A stretch of 7,346 nucleotides of DNA from Bacillota bacterium (GTDB taxonomy: Bacteria; Bacillota; Clostridia; Lachnospirales; Lachnospiraceae): positions 1 through 7,346 of the forward strand of contig JAFADH010000144.1 in NCBI GenBank assembly GCA_023424995.1, given 5' to 3'. Below, one piece after another: positions 6,120 to 7,346 of this stretch (its first letter is position 1; each line of letters starts with the position of its first letter). The translations under genes and the position numbers were made by a program. The notes beneath the pieces are model-generated. The model was not told the DNA's origin. It was given only the letters and a program-made list of their open reading frames with translations, and did no database searches.

Positions 6120-7103
6120 ATGAATACTATGAAAAAGGATATAAGGTGTACTTTTGTTATACCGCTTTATATTGAGGAAAAAAATATAGAATTGTTAGGA
6201 TTTTTTAAACAGTCTATGGAAAGTGTTTTTGAACAGACCTGCCCGGACTGGTCCATCGTTCTGGTCGATGACAACTCAAAAAACAAATTATTGGATGAAT
6301 ACATACATAGCATTATCCCAAAACAGAAACAAACCATTATATACCATCATAACGCTTCCAATGCAGGTCCCGGAATTGCAAGAAACATTGGCATTGACAT
6401 AGCCTATGGCCTGGGGAGCGATGTAATTATATTTCATGACCAGGATGATTTATCCCATCCCAGGCGGGTCGAAGTGACAAGAGATATTTTTAAAACCAAG
6501 GATACCGACTTATTATATACGTATTTTATACCAATTGACGAACATGGAATTGAAATTGAACCGGAGCATCTATCCTATTCGATGAAAGCCATTTTAGAAA
6601 ATCATAACACTCCGCTTGTGGGCAAGGATGTCTGGAAAACCCTTTTTGCAGATAAAATGTATATCAATTTGACATCAACTACAAGCGTGCGGATGGAATT
6701 TGCCAAAAATTTTCCTTTTCCCAATAGAAGATCCTCTGAGGAGACCTATACCTGGCTGCTTTATTCAGCCCATGGAGCCGTTTTTGATTTTACCGGGGAA
6801 ATACCGACGAAATATAGAATCCCGCGAAATGTAAAGGGCTCCGCATCAAGAGATACCATAGGCGAAGAAAGATGGCACCAGGAGATGGCCGAATCCTTTA
6901 CGGACGCTTTTACCAAATGCTCCAAATGTGCGCTGGAAAGAGGGACTGCCACTCCTGAGGAGCTTAAAAAGCTGGAGTCTTTATTATATATAAATTTGAT
7001 TACGATTTTTAAAAGGGAAGGAATGCACGATTTGGCAATGGATATTTACCGGAATCATATAAAAAGGAACTCGGGAAATTCCGTAAAATCCGTTAAGATA
7101 TAA
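6120..7103 (+). CDS. Family 2 (GT-A fold) glycosyltransferase
   Basis: 327 residues. The N-terminus has CTFVIPLYIEEKNIELL, the first strand of GT2 enzymes. It is followed by IVLVDDNSKN at 46-55 (Asp50, Asp51, nucleotide binding), NAGPGIARNIGI at 81-92, and IIFHDQDDLSHPRR at 103-116, which holds the acidic metal-binding DxD-type motif. NRRSSEETYTWLL at 202-214 has the position of the catalytic acidic residue (Glu207/Glu208). The rest to the C-terminus is mostly helical, with no membrane segment, so this is a soluble transferase, not a processive synthase. It would use a nucleotide sugar, donor and acceptor unknown. It follows the radical SAM gene on the same strand and has no promoter of its own that I can see, so the two are probably co-transcribed. 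Family call is secure, the role in the pathway is inferred. Confidence 0.9.
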   Translation: MNTMKKDIRCTFVIPLYIEEKNIELLGFFKQSMESVFEQTCPDWSIVLVDDNSKNKLLDEYIHSIIPKQKQTIIYHHNASNAGPGIARNIGIDIAYGLGSDVIIFHDQDDLSHPRRVEVTRDIFKTKDTDLLYTYFIPIDEHGIEIEPEHLSYSMKAILENHNTPLVGKDVWKTLFADKMYINLTSTTSVRMEFAKNFPFPNRRSSEETYTWLLYSAHGAVFDFTGEIPTKYRIPRNVKGSASRDTIGEERWHQEMAESFTDAFTKCSKCALERGTATPEELKKLESLLYINLITIFKREGMHDLAMDIYRNHIKRNSGNSVKSVKI

Positions 7104-7136
7104 TCCGCCTTGAGGGATCACCCCGTATTCCAGTAA

Positions 7137-7169
7137 ACAGAATAATCTGTCATCCGATGAGGTTTTTTT
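7137..7169 (+). terminator. Weak terminator candidate after the GT2 gene
   Basis: ACAGA/TCTGT forms a five-pair stem with a four-base loop (7137-7150). It is followed, after 12 further bases that can form a second four-pair stem (TCAT/ATGA), by seven T residues at 7163-7169. The T-tract is not directly next to a strong GC-rich stem, so efficiency would be low. It is listed because it is the only T-tract downstream of the unit. Confidence 0.25.
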
Positions 7170-7246
7170 ACACACTCAATTCGCTTGCGGTTAATATAAT
7201 TCTGTATCCGGCGTGTAATCTGAATACTATATAGCCCCTGGCATAT

Positions 7247-7255
7247 TGTTATAAT
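7247..7255 (+). promoter_or_regulatory. Possible extended -10 element pointing out of the window
   Basis: TGTTATAAT fits TGnTATAAT exactly, the same arrangement as at 5159-5167. No good -35 is seen at 16-18 nt. If real, it would drive a gene beyond the right edge. The surrounding DNA is AT-rich, so it may be chance. Confidence 0.3.
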
Positions 7256-7346
7256 TTATAACGCAGCGCAGTGTAAATTAGGGTAACGCCTGAGAGTGCC
7301 TGACATTCATCGCAGCATGATATAGTAAACTGGGGCAGGTTGATAC

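Larger units (their letters stand above)
7104..7346. other. Right-hand non-coding end
   Basis: No convincing coding region was found on either strand. The longest ATG-started candidate I noticed on the plus strand (7157-7234, 25 codons) has no ribosome binding site. The minus strand has an open stretch of about 32 codons from the window edge, without family features. Short repeats are present (GCCTGA twice near 7286-7302, and a TTATAA-T-TTATAA symmetric element at 7249-7261). The stretch could be a 5' leader of a gene to the right. Confidence 0.5.

Noticed and set aside
1..7346. tRNA, rRNA, CRISPR arrays, insertion sequences and long repeats
   Set aside because: None seen: no regularly spaced repeats, no transposase motifs and no terminal inverted repeats were noticed on reading.

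Overview
The window looks like chromosomal DNA of a low-GC Gram-positive bacterium (Bacillota, most likely a clostridial-type organism). The base composition is AT-rich, almost every gene has a strong purine-rich Shine-Dalgarno site 6-11 nt before its ATG, a perfect extended -10 promoter (TGGTATAAT) is present, and genes are tightly packed with short overlaps. The species cannot be determined from the sequence alone.

Layout. A roughly 220-nt control region (about 5012-5230) separates two divergent transcription units. Leftward (minus strand) the order is: acyl carrier protein (ACP, 4745-5011), ATP-grasp ligase (3427-4755, overlapping the ACP gene by 11 nt), GT-B fold glycosyltransferase (2321-3406, 20 nt further on), and a radical SAM enzyme with a reduced SPASM/twitch C-terminus (1155-2321, TAATG overlap). 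After a 216-nt gap comes a DUF362 protein (1-938) whose 3' end lies beyond the window edge. Rightward (plus strand) are a second radical SAM enzyme with a twitch-like auxiliary cluster domain (5231-6046) and a family 2 (GT-A) glycosyltransferase (6120-7103). The last 243 bases hold no convincing gene, only a weak hairpin/T-tract and a possible promoter that points out of the window.

How the genes may work together. ACP plus ATP-grasp plus radical SAM plus glycosyltransferases is a biosynthetic gene set for a small molecule or glycoconjugate, not housekeeping. The closest precedent I know is butirosin biosynthesis. There the ATP-grasp ligase BtrJ loads an amino acid onto the free-standing ACP BtrI, BtrM is a glycosyltransferase, and BtrN is a twitch-domain radical SAM dehydrogenase. 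By analogy I infer that the ligase here charges a carboxylic or amino acid onto the ACP, that the radical SAM enzymes oxidise or otherwise remodel a sugar or carrier-bound intermediate, and that the two glycosyltransferases assemble the glycosidic part. No protein shows a signal peptide or a membrane segment, so the visible steps appear cytosolic. No transporter, phosphopantetheinyl transferase, off-loading acyltransferase or regulator is visible; they would have to lie outside. The product is unknown. A RiPP pathway was considered because of the SPASM-type enzymes, but I found no precursor peptide.
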